Program-made: the position numbers and the translations under genes | Shown: positions 8,893 to 17,579 of the stretch, piece by piece | Layout: every line of letters begins with the position of its first letter | Position numbering within the stretch: the stretch's first letter is position 1 | DNA from: Erwinia amylovora | GTDB taxonomy: Bacteria; Pseudomonadota; Gammaproteobacteria; Enterobacterales; Enterobacteriaceae | Direction: 5' to 3' | NCBI RefSeq assembly: GCF_017161565.1 | Contig: NZ_CP066796.1 | Span: 3,743,396-3,807,395, forward strand | DNA length: 64,000 nt | Notes under the pieces: model-generated | Seen by the model: the letters and a program-made list of their open reading frames with translations, nothing else | What the model was told of the DNA's origin: nothing | Database searches by the model: none

Positions 8893-10757
8893 AGCTCAAA
8901 ACCAGAGGCAGACCATCAGACCACAGTTGGTATTTCCCATATTCTGGTGAATCTGATCATCACTGGACTTACATATCCTATGAAGAAGGATCATTTGAGA
9001 CACCCAAAGGCTGGGATGATAAAGGCAAGCAGGGAGAGGTTTATTATTCAGAGGAAAACAAAGCTTATTATATATTTAGGGAAAAAGGAAAACCATCCGA
9101 CCATTACTGGTATTTCCCTGAGGGTAAGAATGATAACGAAATCTGGTTATATGCCGGAGAAAACAAGGGAACCCTTGATTCACCTAAAAAATGGAATGAA
9201 TACGGTATAGCGGGTTCGGTTTACTATGATAGTCATTACGGCTATTCCATTCTCAGAACTGAAGGCCGGCCACCCGATAATGATTGGAATTACCCCAGCC
9301 AGGGAGTATCGAACCTTCACTGGAAATTCATCTCTTATGAGTTGGGTACATTTGATGCCCCAAAAAAATGGAGCGAGGTTGGCACCAAGGGTGAAGTTTA
9401 TTATTCGGAATTAAACCACTATTATTATGTTCTGCAGAGAACAGGTCAACCATCCAGCCATGGCTGGCATTTTCCTTCAGTTGATAATGCGAACTGGATT
9501 TGTGCCGGTTCTCACAGTGGAACCCTGGCATCACCTAAAGTATGGAACGAGTATGGAAAAATCGGCTCAGTGTATTATGATGCGGGATGCGGTTTAATTA
9601 CGCTGAAAAGAGAGGGCAGACCGTCAGATAAAAACTGGTTTTATCCGAAAGAAGGTAAGTCCAATACGTACTGGAAATTCATTTCCTGGGAGGCTGGTAC
9701 ATTCGAGGCTCCTAAACCGCAAAAAGCGGAAGGTGTCGCTGGAGAGGTCTATTATTCAGATACAACCGAACTTTTCTACCTGCTAAAGAGTGCGGGTAAC
9801 CCGGTGACTAACGGATGGCATTTTCCTTACGGCAAAGCGGACAATATAAATTGGATATATGCCGGAGAGCATAAAGGAACTCTTGATTCGCCTAAATTGT
9901 GGAGCGAGTACGGAAAATCGGGATCGATATACTACAAAGCAGGATATGGATACTTAATACTTAAGACGGAAGGAATACCAGCAAAAAATAAATGGTATTT
10001 CCCTAAGAACGCAGTGTCTGACGACCATTGGAAATTTGTATCTTATAAAGCAGGGTCTTTCACCGACCCCAAACGGATGAGTTCGGAGGGAATGGCTGGA
10101 GACGTCTATTATTCTGACGAAGATGAGAACTATTACATCTTGAGAAAATCGGGTAACCCCGCGACCAACGGCTGGTACTTCTCTTTTGGTGATGACACAA
10201 ATTGGTTCTGCGCAGGTAAAAACAAGGGCATCCTTGACTCAACTAAAAGTTGGAATGAGTACGGCAAACCAGGTTCATTATATTATGACAGTCATCATGG
10301 ATTTTTAATCCTCAAAACTGAAGGAAGGCCATCTGATCACAATTGGTTCTTTCCGAATGACGCCGAGTCAAACGCTCATTGGGAGTTCATCTCCTACCTG
10401 GCAGGTTCTTTTTTGGCACCCAAACAGCTAACAGATAAGGGTGTTGCTGGTGAAGTCTATTATTCACATCAACTGGAATGCTTTTTTATCCTGAAAAAAA
10501 ATGGGAGGCCATCGACTGAGCACTGGTTTTTCCCTTCCGGCAGAATAACTAATATGCACTGGTTGTATGCCGGTGAAAAAAAAGGGACTCTGGATTCCCC
10601 TAAAAGCTGGCACGAGTACGGAAAGGCCGGCTTGATTTATTACAAAGCTGATTATGGATACTTGATGCTTAAAACTGAAGGCAACCCCGCAGAAAATAAG
10701 TGGTATTTCCCGCTGCCCGGCGAGTCCAATAGTCACTGGATTTTAATTAAGCGCTGA
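8808..10757 (+). CDS. Gene A, C-terminal repeat segment (-1 frame)
   Basis: This continues gene A in the -1 frame with about 649 uninterrupted residues of repeats. It follows the pattern YAG.x.GTLDSPK-W-EYGK.GS.YY...YGYL.LKTEGRPS...WYFP alternating with FIS.EAGSF..PK....G.AGEVYYS...YYIL.K.GNP...GW.FP. The first codon after the shift (AGA at 8808-8810) joins exactly to the zero-frame repeat, giving AGKK-RGTFNSPK, so the two parts were one reading frame. No ribosome site precedes any start codon here, so separate translation is unlikely. It ends with SHWILIKR followed by TGA. Gene A carries about 16 units against 18 in B and C. Confidence 0.7.
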   Translation, partial: RGTFNSPKRWHDYGNAGSLYYEEGYGYLKLKTRGRPSDHSWYFPYSGESDHHWTYISYEEGSFETPKGWDDKGKQGEVYYSEENKAYYIFREKGKPSDHYWYFPEGKNDNEIWLYAGENKGTLDSPKKWNEYGIAGSVYYDSHYGYSILRTEGRPPDNDWNYPSQGVSNLHWKFISYELGTFDAPKKWSEVGTKGEVYYSELNHYYYVLQRTGQPSSHGWHFPSVDNANWICAGSHSGTLASPKVWNEYGKIGSVYYDAGCGLITLKREGRPSDKNWFYPKEGKSNTYWKFISWEAGTFEAPKPQKAEGVAGEVYYSDTTELFYLLKSAGNPVTNGWHFPYGKADNINWIYAGEHKGTLDSPKLWSEYGKSGSIYYKAGYGYLILKTEGIPAKNKWYFPKNAVSDDHWKFVSYKAGSFTDPKRMSSEGMAGDVYYSDEDENYYILRKSGNPATNGWYFSFGDDTNWFCAGKNKGILDSTKSWNEYGKPGSLYYDSHHGFLILKTEGRPSDHNWFFPNDAESNAHWEFISYLAGSFLAPKQLTDKGVAGEVYYSHQLECFFILKKNGRPSTEHWFFPSGRITNMHWLYAGEKKGTLDSPKSWHEYGKAGLIYYKADYGYLMLKTEGNPAENKWYFPLPGESNSHWILIKR

Positions 10758-10918
10758 AGTGTTGATTTACCCGACCAACCTCCGTGAAGCAGTTATGACT
10801 TTCAGGCACTAAGACAATTCCCCCCTATCCTTTTACTCTGTCTATATGAACTGTATTTATTTTACTCAGCTATTTTATAATTTTTTAATCGTGGTTCGAT
10901 ATTCAAGGAGCAGAAGTT
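10758..10918 (+). promoter_or_regulatory. Gap upstream of gene B
   Basis: This 161-base AT-rich gap holds no gene. AGCTATTTTATAAT (10868-10881) resembles the shared element upstream of A and C and includes a TATAAT-like -10. TTTTTAATCGT (10882-10892) is shared with the leader of gene C. The ribosome site AAGGAGCAGAAGTT before the ATG is also shared in form with gene C. Confidence 0.45.
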
Positions 10919-13900
10919 ATGATTCGAATAACAAAGGAAAACTCTGAACAGGCGCCACCACTTTCCGCAGCAAACCATAAACTCGAATCTGCCGACATCG
11001 ATAGCGGAACGTCACCTCTCACCACTCACCTTGAATCGGCTAATAAAAGCGATGTCACTCTGGCGAAACAAGGCCGTGCAAGTTGCCGCACAGCCCCGTG
11101 CCGTAGAATACTTAATACATTGAAAATAGTATGGCCAGGTAGCGCCAATAACGAGGATGTTGAACAGTCAGTGGTGATTTTTGAAGGTGCCAGGCTTTAT
11201 CAGGAAGCGGAAGCTCTGCGTGATACCCGTAGTAAAACGGAGCAGCAACAGGCCCTGCCATTATCACTTAAGAGTAAAACGGCACTCGCCATGGGCGCTG
11301 CGGTCATGCTGGCTGGTGCCGGGCTGTTCTGGCGACAATTTAGCCAGAGCGGGCGGCCTGATCACCTACTTCCGGGCAAAACCGCTGCAGAACCGACTTC
11401 CACTGCCACAGATCATACGCCTGAAGCGTCGGGCTCATTCAGCACGCATGACTGCCGGTATAATGGGGAAATAAAGATCCCCAGACACGTCAGGCGGCAT
11501 CTGGCTAACCCACAGCCGGTAAGCAAGGACGTATCTGATTCAGAAGTGAATAAAAGAAAGCTGTTTAATTTTTCATGTCAAATACAACGTGAGACGTTAA
11601 GTTTCTCAAACGTTCTGCGCAACATCGCCGATAGCTTGAGCAGCCCAATAAAGAAATTTGGCGAGGAGTGGCAGGTTATTTACAATTATAACTTGCTGAA
11701 AAAAGGTTGCCCACAACCTTCAGAGAAAGTCTTCCTTCTTAATATTTTGCACTACGTTGACTCGGTTTCTTCCACCATACTGCATTCATTTCCGCGCTTT
11801 GTTCCTTTAATGATAATACAAAATATCGTCCCCCCCGTCCTGAGATCCATCGCAGACAAGCTGGATGGGAAGAAAATGGATTTCGACTTAATTATACAAA
11901 TTAATCATGAGTTTTTATCCGTATCTCAAATGCTTTCAGCTTCACTTGATCTCCATGGTATTAACCTGCTCAGTGACGCACAAGCAGGGTTGGCAGAGGG
12001 GGTTATACCCGAAAAATTAAAGCTTAAAGACGGCGGGATATTCGTTGAGTTGGAAGGTGGGGAATATAAGATGTGTCGTGATCGAGATGGCGTTTATATT
12101 CACGACATAGAAGCAAAATCTCTGCAACTTAGAAAGAACTACATTGATTATGTGCGTGGTGAAAAAAAATGGCGAGCAAACAACAGAGCGCTTGTTATGA
12201 GCCCGGACACGACAAGTCAGGATTACCTCTTTGAAGCAAGCCGAAAATTAATGGCTCGTGCAAGAATTGAATCGAAAACGACGGGAAAATACGTGTCATC
12301 CGTTGATTTCGTTTCAACCGTGCTGAACAAGTTGGGTTTAGCAAATAGCGATAACCTTAATTATTTTCGCAACAGTGTTAACCAGCCATCCTTCCAATTA
12401 ACACATATGGAAGAGACAAGCACTATTACTAAATTAGACCAGTTACTGAAAGTGAAAGCAGGGCAGGTCGTTATTTTTATACAGCCGAAAGAAAACAACA
12501 TGCAGGTGAAGCATACCATGCTGGCGACGGGGAATGGCTTATTTACAGGGATCCATAATGATGAAATTTCAGTAGAGTTAGGTCATGAAGGCATTACACT
12601 CACAGCCGAGCAGTTGGGAGAGTTTGAAGGAGGATTTCTTACCAGCAGTGAAGGTAAAAGATTTCATGTGTACGCCGGTTACGTAAAAAACTCAAAATTA
12701 TCCTATTATAAAAGCTATAAAGAATCAGTACTGAATCTTGAAGTCAATGACTACAGCGCAGGCAGTGCGCACGCGATAGGCGTTGTTTTATCAATGACGG
12801 GAGATTTATCACCAGACCTGGTTTCTGCCCTGCATAACGAAATTATTAATGGAGGCTCTATACGCCCCTTCATCAAATTTGTTAAAAACAGAGAAGGGTG
12901 GTTCAGTCGTGAGGATATTGGCGATAACACGCCCCCTGGAGGAATGATATTTCTTACTCAGAAGCCTTCTGATGATTATGACAATGGCATATTTGCATTA
13001 CGCCTGGAAGGTGATAATTTTTTTATACCTGAACTGTTTGAACCCGCACTGAAAGTGGGTGGGGTCAGTACAATTTACACATTGAAAGAACTCAAGAATA
13101 ATATTAAAGAAAAGGAGCTTTGGGTTAAGCCAGTTGAATTTAATCTGGAAAATACAAGAGTTAAGGCTTTACTGGGTAAAGACGCAAGGTTCTATGCATT
13201 CGGCGAATTTTTGCGAGTCCGCGCGCATGGTGCCCCCAGAAACATCAACTACAGGTCACCTACAGATATTGTCAGTATCATAAAAGGCCTTTCAATCAGC
13301 AAAGGCATCGACCTTAATAAAATCAAAACAATCGAAATTGAATCATGTTTTGGTGCTACCGGGTTTCCTTCCAGCGGAAGGATCATCGCAGCTAAAACGG
13401 GTAAAAAAGTTGTCGCATGGCGTGGAAAGTATCGTACTGATTATGATTCAGAAGATGAAGCCAAAGTTATTTATCACCCCACCCCCTTAAGCCATTTGGA
13501 GAATATCTCTGAAGAAATCACCGACAGACATACTAACTTTTTCAATAAATTAAGGGGGCTGTATATATACCTAAGCCACACAATTAAAGAATCAACGCTA
13601 TTTTCACCACATAGAGAAAAACGGAGCTCCCAATACTTTAATCTGCTGCTAATTGACCTGGGTCGTCTTGTTTTGGGTAAAATAGATACTGAAACGTTCA
13701 TAAAAGACAACAAATTCATTTTTGGCTCCCGAATTGGCGATATAGAGTTAATACGTGACAGGATATTGCGATATGTACCTGAAGACAGCATGGCGTTCTC
13801 CGAACTGTGCCTGGAAATTTTATATGTCAGCCCGGAAGCCACCGAATATCTCGATAATTATATAAGCAGACCTCTTAACGATGAATATTCATTTTTATCT

Positions 13901-14587
13901 TTAGCTCCCGTGACTCCGCAAGAGAGCAGAAATAATGTAAGTTTCAATAGAAATATTACTTCAACAGAACTTCTTGATCTTGCCTATGCCATGGGTATCT
14001 CCACTGAAAACATGTTTCTCACGCCAAAAAAGTGGCATGAGTTTGGATTTCCTGGTGATATTTATATCAATAAAGATGGAAACAAATTCTTCGAATTCAG
14101 AAGAGAAGGAATTCCGGCAAATCATTTCTGGCGTTATCCGGTTGATGCCATGGACAATGAAAACTGGCTGTACGCTGGCCGTAACCCTGGAACCGTGCAG
14201 CAACCCAAAGACTGGTACGAATATGGTAAAGCGGGATCGGTGTATTATGATACTAACCGGGGCTATTTCGCCCTCAAAACCGATGGCAGACCCTCAGACC
14301 ATCAATGGTACTTTCCATCAGAAAATCAGAATGATGAACATTGGGAATTTATCACTCTGCAGGCTGGCACCTTTCGAACCCCAAGGGCGTGGAATGATAA
14401 CGGCGTGAGCGGTGACGTTTATTTCTCTGTCGAAAGCGACTCTTACTACATTCTGAAAAAGAGGGTAAGCCACCGAGTCATGGTTGGCATTTCCCCGCAG
14501 GCAAGAGGGATGATGCGAACTGGATTAATGCGGGAATCAATCTGGGAACCCGGGATCGTCCGAAGCAATGGAACGAGTATGGAATAG
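10919..14587 (+). CDS. Gene B, zero-frame part: giant repeat protein with clan CD-like core
   Basis: Second paralogue, closest to gene C. Zero frame gives 1222 residues, of which the last about 41 are off-pattern after a -1 shift in the A5 run 14456-14460; read-through gives about 2099 residues to 17217. The N terminus is Ser/Thr/Ala-rich without a Sec signal. A hydrophobic stretch (ALAMGAAVMLAGAGLF) lies near residues 122-137. FSNVLRNIADSLSSPIKK and a GGEYKMCRDRDG segment follow, then an NlpC/P60-like stretch (SSVDFVSTVLNKLGL with KHTMLATGNGLF). His770 sits in RAHG and Cys810 in ESCFGATGFPSSG. Repeats begin near residue 1020. It starts after a good AAGGAG site. There is no adjacent chaperone or immunity-like gene. 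Confidence 0.8.
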   Translation: MIRITKENSEQAPPLSAANHKLESADIDSGTSPLTTHLESANKSDVTLAKQGRASCRTAPCRRILNTLKIVWPGSANNEDVEQSVVIFEGARLYQEAEALRDTRSKTEQQQALPLSLKSKTALAMGAAVMLAGAGLFWRQFSQSGRPDHLLPGKTAAEPTSTATDHTPEASGSFSTHDCRYNGEIKIPRHVRRHLANPQPVSKDVSDSEVNKRKLFNFSCQIQRETLSFSNVLRNIADSLSSPIKKFGEEWQVIYNYNLLKKGCPQPSEKVFLLNILHYVDSVSSTILHSFPRFVPLMIIQNIVPPVLRSIADKLDGKKMDFDLIIQINHEFLSVSQMLSASLDLHGINLLSDAQAGLAEGVIPEKLKLKDGGIFVELEGGEYKMCRDRDGVYIHDIEAKSLQLRKNYIDYVRGEKKWRANNRALVMSPDTTSQDYLFEASRKLMARARIESKTTGKYVSSVDFVSTVLNKLGLANSDNLNYFRNSVNQPSFQLTHMEETSTITKLDQLLKVKAGQVVIFIQPKENNMQVKHTMLATGNGLFTGIHNDEISVELGHEGITLTAEQLGEFEGGFLTSSEGKRFHVYAGYVKNSKLSYYKSYKESVLNLEVNDYSAGSAHAIGVVLSMTGDLSPDLVSALHNEIINGGSIRPFIKFVKNREGWFSREDIGDNTPPGGMIFLTQKPSDDYDNGIFALRLEGDNFFIPELFEPALKVGGVSTIYTLKELKNNIKEKELWVKPVEFNLENTRVKALLGKDARFYAFGEFLRVRAHGAPRNINYRSPTDIVSIIKGLSISKGIDLNKIKTIEIESCFGATGFPSSGRIIAAKTGKKVVAWRGKYRTDYDSEDEAKVIYHPTPLSHLENISEEITDRHTNFFNKLRGLYIYLSHTIKESTLFSPHREKRSSQYFNLLLIDLGRLVLGKIDTETFIKDNKFIFGSRIGDIELIRDRILRYVPEDSMAFSELCLEILYVSPEATEYLDNYISRPLNDEYSFLSLAPVTPQESRNNVSFNRNITSTELLDLAYAMGISTENMFLTPKKWHEFGFPGDIYINKDGNKFFEFRREGIPANHFWRYPVDAMDNENWLYAGRNPGTVQQPKDWYEYGKAGSVYYDTNRGYFALKTDGRPSDHQWYFPSENQNDEHWEFITLQAGTFRTPRAWNDNGVSGDVYFSVESDSYYILKKRVSHRVMVGISPQARGMMRTGLMRESIWEPGIVRSNGTSME

Positions 14588-17217
14588 CAGGCTCGATATA
14601 TCATCACCCGGGTAGCGGATATATGAGTCTCAAGCTCGACGGCAGGCCATCTGATAATAACTGGTTTTTACCTCATGGTGGTGAATCTGACGAGCACTGG
14701 AACTTCATATGCTTTGAGGTTGGCTCTTTCGACTCGCCTAAACTGCCGAATGTCGAAGGAACAGCTGGAGAAGTTTACTACGACTATAAAAAACGCTCAT
14801 ACTTCATTCTGAGAATGGATGGCAAACCAGCGAGTCGCGGCTGGCCTTTCCCTGCTGGCAAGACGGATGATTCGTACTGGATCTACGGCGGGCAAAACTC
14901 AGGCACACTCGAATCACCAAAGAGCTGGAATGAGTACGGAAAACCCGGCTCGATTTACCATCATCCCGGGCACGGCTATTTCAGCTTAAACCATGAAGGT
15001 CGGCCTTCAGAAAACAAATGGAAATTCCCCCATGGTGGTAGATCCAATAAACGTTGGAAACTCGTCTCCTGGGAACAAGGCTCCTTTAACGCCCCCAAGC
15101 TCCATGATATGCAAGGCAAGTCTGGAGAGGTCTATTATTCTGAAAAATTCCAGTCGTTTTATATCCTGAAAGCAAGCGGTAATCCATCTCTACAGGGTTG
15201 GTTTTTCCCCTCCGACGACGAAGATGACGAAAACTGGATTTATGCTGGGAAAAATCCGGGAACCCTTGAGGCGCCTAAATCCTGGGATGAATACGGAAGA
15301 GCGGGGTCAATTTACCTGCAAGCAGGATATGGCTATTTCGCCCTCAAAACCGAAGGTCGCCCGTCTGAAATTAGATGGAAATTCCCAACGGGTGGTCAGT
15401 CCGACAAACACTGGAAATTCATCTCCTGGGATCTGGGCTCATTCAACGCCCCCAAACGGCTCAACGTTCAGGGCAAGGTTGGAGAGGTATATTTTTCTGA
15501 CGAAAATGCGTCGTTTTATATCTTAAGAAAAAATATGACCTCTTTGACCAAAGGCTGGCATTTTCCTTCCAGTAACACGGATGATGAGAGCTGGTTCTAT
15601 GCGGGTAAAAACAGCGGAACTCTCAATTCGCCTAAAGCATGGAACGAATATGGAAAAGCGGGATCGATATACTACCAGTCAGGATATGGCTACTTAATTC
15701 TGAAAAAAGAAGGGCGCCCACCAGACGAGAAATGGTATTTCCCACATAAAAGGATGTCCAACAATTACTGGAAATTTATCTCCATGAAAGCGGCATCCTT
15801 TAATAACCCTAAACGTCAGAATGATGAAGGCATGATTGGCGAAGTCTATTATTCTGACATGAATCACAGCTTCTACATCCTGAAAAATGCGGGCAACCCC
15901 TCAACTCAGGGCTGGCGATTCCCTTCCGATGGGCTAGATGATGCCAACTGGATCTGCGCCGGGGAAAACAGGGGAACCCCCGACTCCCCTAAAGACTGGG
16001 AGGAGTATGGAAAAACAGGCTCGGTATACTACGATGCTGAATTCGGCTATCTGACCCTTAAAATGGAAGGTCGGCCTGCAGAACATAATTGGCATTACCC
16101 GATAGAAGGAGATTCCAACGAACGCTGGAATTTCATCTCCTGGGAAATGGGCTCTTTCGACGCCCCCAAACACCTGACTGATAAAGGCACGGTAGGAGAA
16201 ATCTACTATAACGATAAAAATAAGTTGTTTTATGCTATTAAAAAAGAGGGGACACCAGCCACCAACGGCTGGTTTTTCCCTCGCGCTAAGGCGGACAACG
16301 CTCACTGGATTTATACCGGAGATAACAGGGGAACCCTGCACTCACCCAAAACATGGGGTGAGTATGGCAAACAGGGGGCGGTATATTACAGCTTTAAATA
16401 CGGCTATTTGACTCTACAAACTGAAGGCCGTCCATCGGACAGAAGATGGTATTACCCGCTTAACGGTCAGTCTGACAAACACTGGAAATTCATCTCCTGG
16501 GAAGCAGGTTCCTGGGTTTCCCCCAAACGGCAAAGTGATGAAGGTGTGGCAGGAGAAGTCTATTATTCCGACGAAAACCAGTCGTTTTATATCCTGAAAA
16601 AAACGGGTAATCCGGCCAGCCGCGGCTGGCATTTTCCTGCTGAAAAGGCAGATGGTATCGACTGGATCTATGGTGGGGAAAACAAGGGAACCCTTTATTC
16701 GCCCAAACAGTGGACAGAGTATGGAAAAGTAGGCTCGATATACTATCAGGCCGAATATGGTTTCTTGACCCTGAAAACGGAAGGCCGGCCCCCGGACAAT
16801 CAATGGCTTTTCCCAAATGCCGGTGAGTCTGATGACCACTGGAGCTTTATCTCTTTCGAGGCGGGTACCTACAAGGACCCTAAACAGGCGACTGATAAAG
16901 GAGTAGCTGGTGAAGTCTACTATTCTTTCAGTCAGGAACTGTATTATATCCTGAGAAAAGAGGGCGTTCCATCGCAAAGCGGCTGGAGCTTCCCTTCAGG
17001 CAAACAGGATAACTGGTACTGGCTTTACGGTGGGGATAACAAAGGAACGATGGCTTATCCCAAACACTGGGGCGAGTATGGAAAAGTTAACTCAATATAT
17101 TATAAAAACGGATATGGGTACTTTGTTCTTCGAACTGAAGGCAACCCTTCGGTCAATAAATGGTATTTCCCGCAGACAGGTGAATCAAATACCCACTGGC
17201 GCTACCTCTCGCAATGA
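14461..17217 (+). CDS. Gene B, C-terminal repeat segment (-1 frame)
   Basis: About 918 residues of the same alternating Trp/Tyr-rich units, continuing gene B in the -1 frame. The join reads ILKK-EGKPPSHGWHFP, which matches the unit consensus (compare VLKKMGSPTDHGW in gene C and LIKKTGNPSDHDW in gene A at the same place). Units are about 59 and 60 residues and alternate to the end, finishing SNTHWRYLSQ then TGA. The ATG at 14623 lies inside a unit and has no ribosome site, so it is not a natural start. With the first part, gene B has about 18 units. Confidence 0.7.
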   Translation, partial: EGKPPSHGWHFPAGKRDDANWINAGINLGTRDRPKQWNEYGIAGSIYHHPGSGYMSLKLDGRPSDNNWFLPHGGESDEHWNFICFEVGSFDSPKLPNVEGTAGEVYYDYKKRSYFILRMDGKPASRGWPFPAGKTDDSYWIYGGQNSGTLESPKSWNEYGKPGSIYHHPGHGYFSLNHEGRPSENKWKFPHGGRSNKRWKLVSWEQGSFNAPKLHDMQGKSGEVYYSEKFQSFYILKASGNPSLQGWFFPSDDEDDENWIYAGKNPGTLEAPKSWDEYGRAGSIYLQAGYGYFALKTEGRPSEIRWKFPTGGQSDKHWKFISWDLGSFNAPKRLNVQGKVGEVYFSDENASFYILRKNMTSLTKGWHFPSSNTDDESWFYAGKNSGTLNSPKAWNEYGKAGSIYYQSGYGYLILKKEGRPPDEKWYFPHKRMSNNYWKFISMKAASFNNPKRQNDEGMIGEVYYSDMNHSFYILKNAGNPSTQGWRFPSDGLDDANWICAGENRGTPDSPKDWEEYGKTGSVYYDAEFGYLTLKMEGRPAEHNWHYPIEGDSNERWNFISWEMGSFDAPKHLTDKGTVGEIYYNDKNKLFYAIKKEGTPATNGWFFPRAKADNAHWIYTGDNRGTLHSPKTWGEYGKQGAVYYSFKYGYLTLQTEGRPSDRRWYYPLNGQSDKHWKFISWEAGSWVSPKRQSDEGVAGEVYYSDENQSFYILKKTGNPASRGWHFPAEKADGIDWIYGGENKGTLYSPKQWTEYGKVGSIYYQAEYGFLTLKTEGRPPDNQWLFPNAGESDDHWSFISFEAGTYKDPKQATDKGVAGEVYYSFSQELYYILRKEGVPSQSGWSFPSGKQDNWYWLYGGDNKGTMAYPKHWGEYGKVNSIYYKNGYGYFVLRTEGNPSVNKWYFPQTGESNTHWRYLSQ

Positions 17218-17579
17218 CAGAAGCATACCGGGCATTCCGCCCGGCAAAGCTGCAAGCATCCTGCCATAGATAGCCTTGACGGTTTAATCCTCTGCCATCC
17301 GTTTAAAAGCGCACAGCGCCAGGCTGGATGTAGGAGAAAACTGTGATTGTCACTGCCGTTGGCCCCCGGCTGCTCCTCGCATTTGATCGCCAGCTTTCCA
17401 GTGATCTTTACCTGAGCCTGGACGGCTCAATGCAGTAGTTCAGATACATTCAACACCCGCTGCAAAGCAGCGCAAAGAACCTTTCCTGATATTTCCAACA
17501 TCTTAATTTTAAAGAATAGCGATATTATTAACTGAAATAAGGTTTTTAATCGTAGCTATACACCAAAGGAGCTGGAGTT
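17218..17579 (+). promoter_or_regulatory. Gap between genes B and C
   Basis: A CCGGGC/GCCCGG hairpin (17228-17244) follows gene B without a T-run and may be a weak terminator. A possible 31-codon frame begins with GTG at 17343 behind TAGGAGAAAACT and ends at 17438; I do not count it as a gene. The element AGCGATATTATTA (17518-17530) and TTTTTAATCGT (17543-17553) precede gene C and are shared with A or B. Nothing else is recognisable. Confidence 0.45.

Noticed and set aside
14623..14625. ATG as an independent start of a gene B downstream protein
   Set aside because: The coding pattern continues unbroken upstream to 14461 in the same frame; no ribosome site.
17343..17438. 31-codon frame between B and C with a TAGGAG site
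   Set aside because: Too short, no recognisable product, and no conserved counterpart between A and B.
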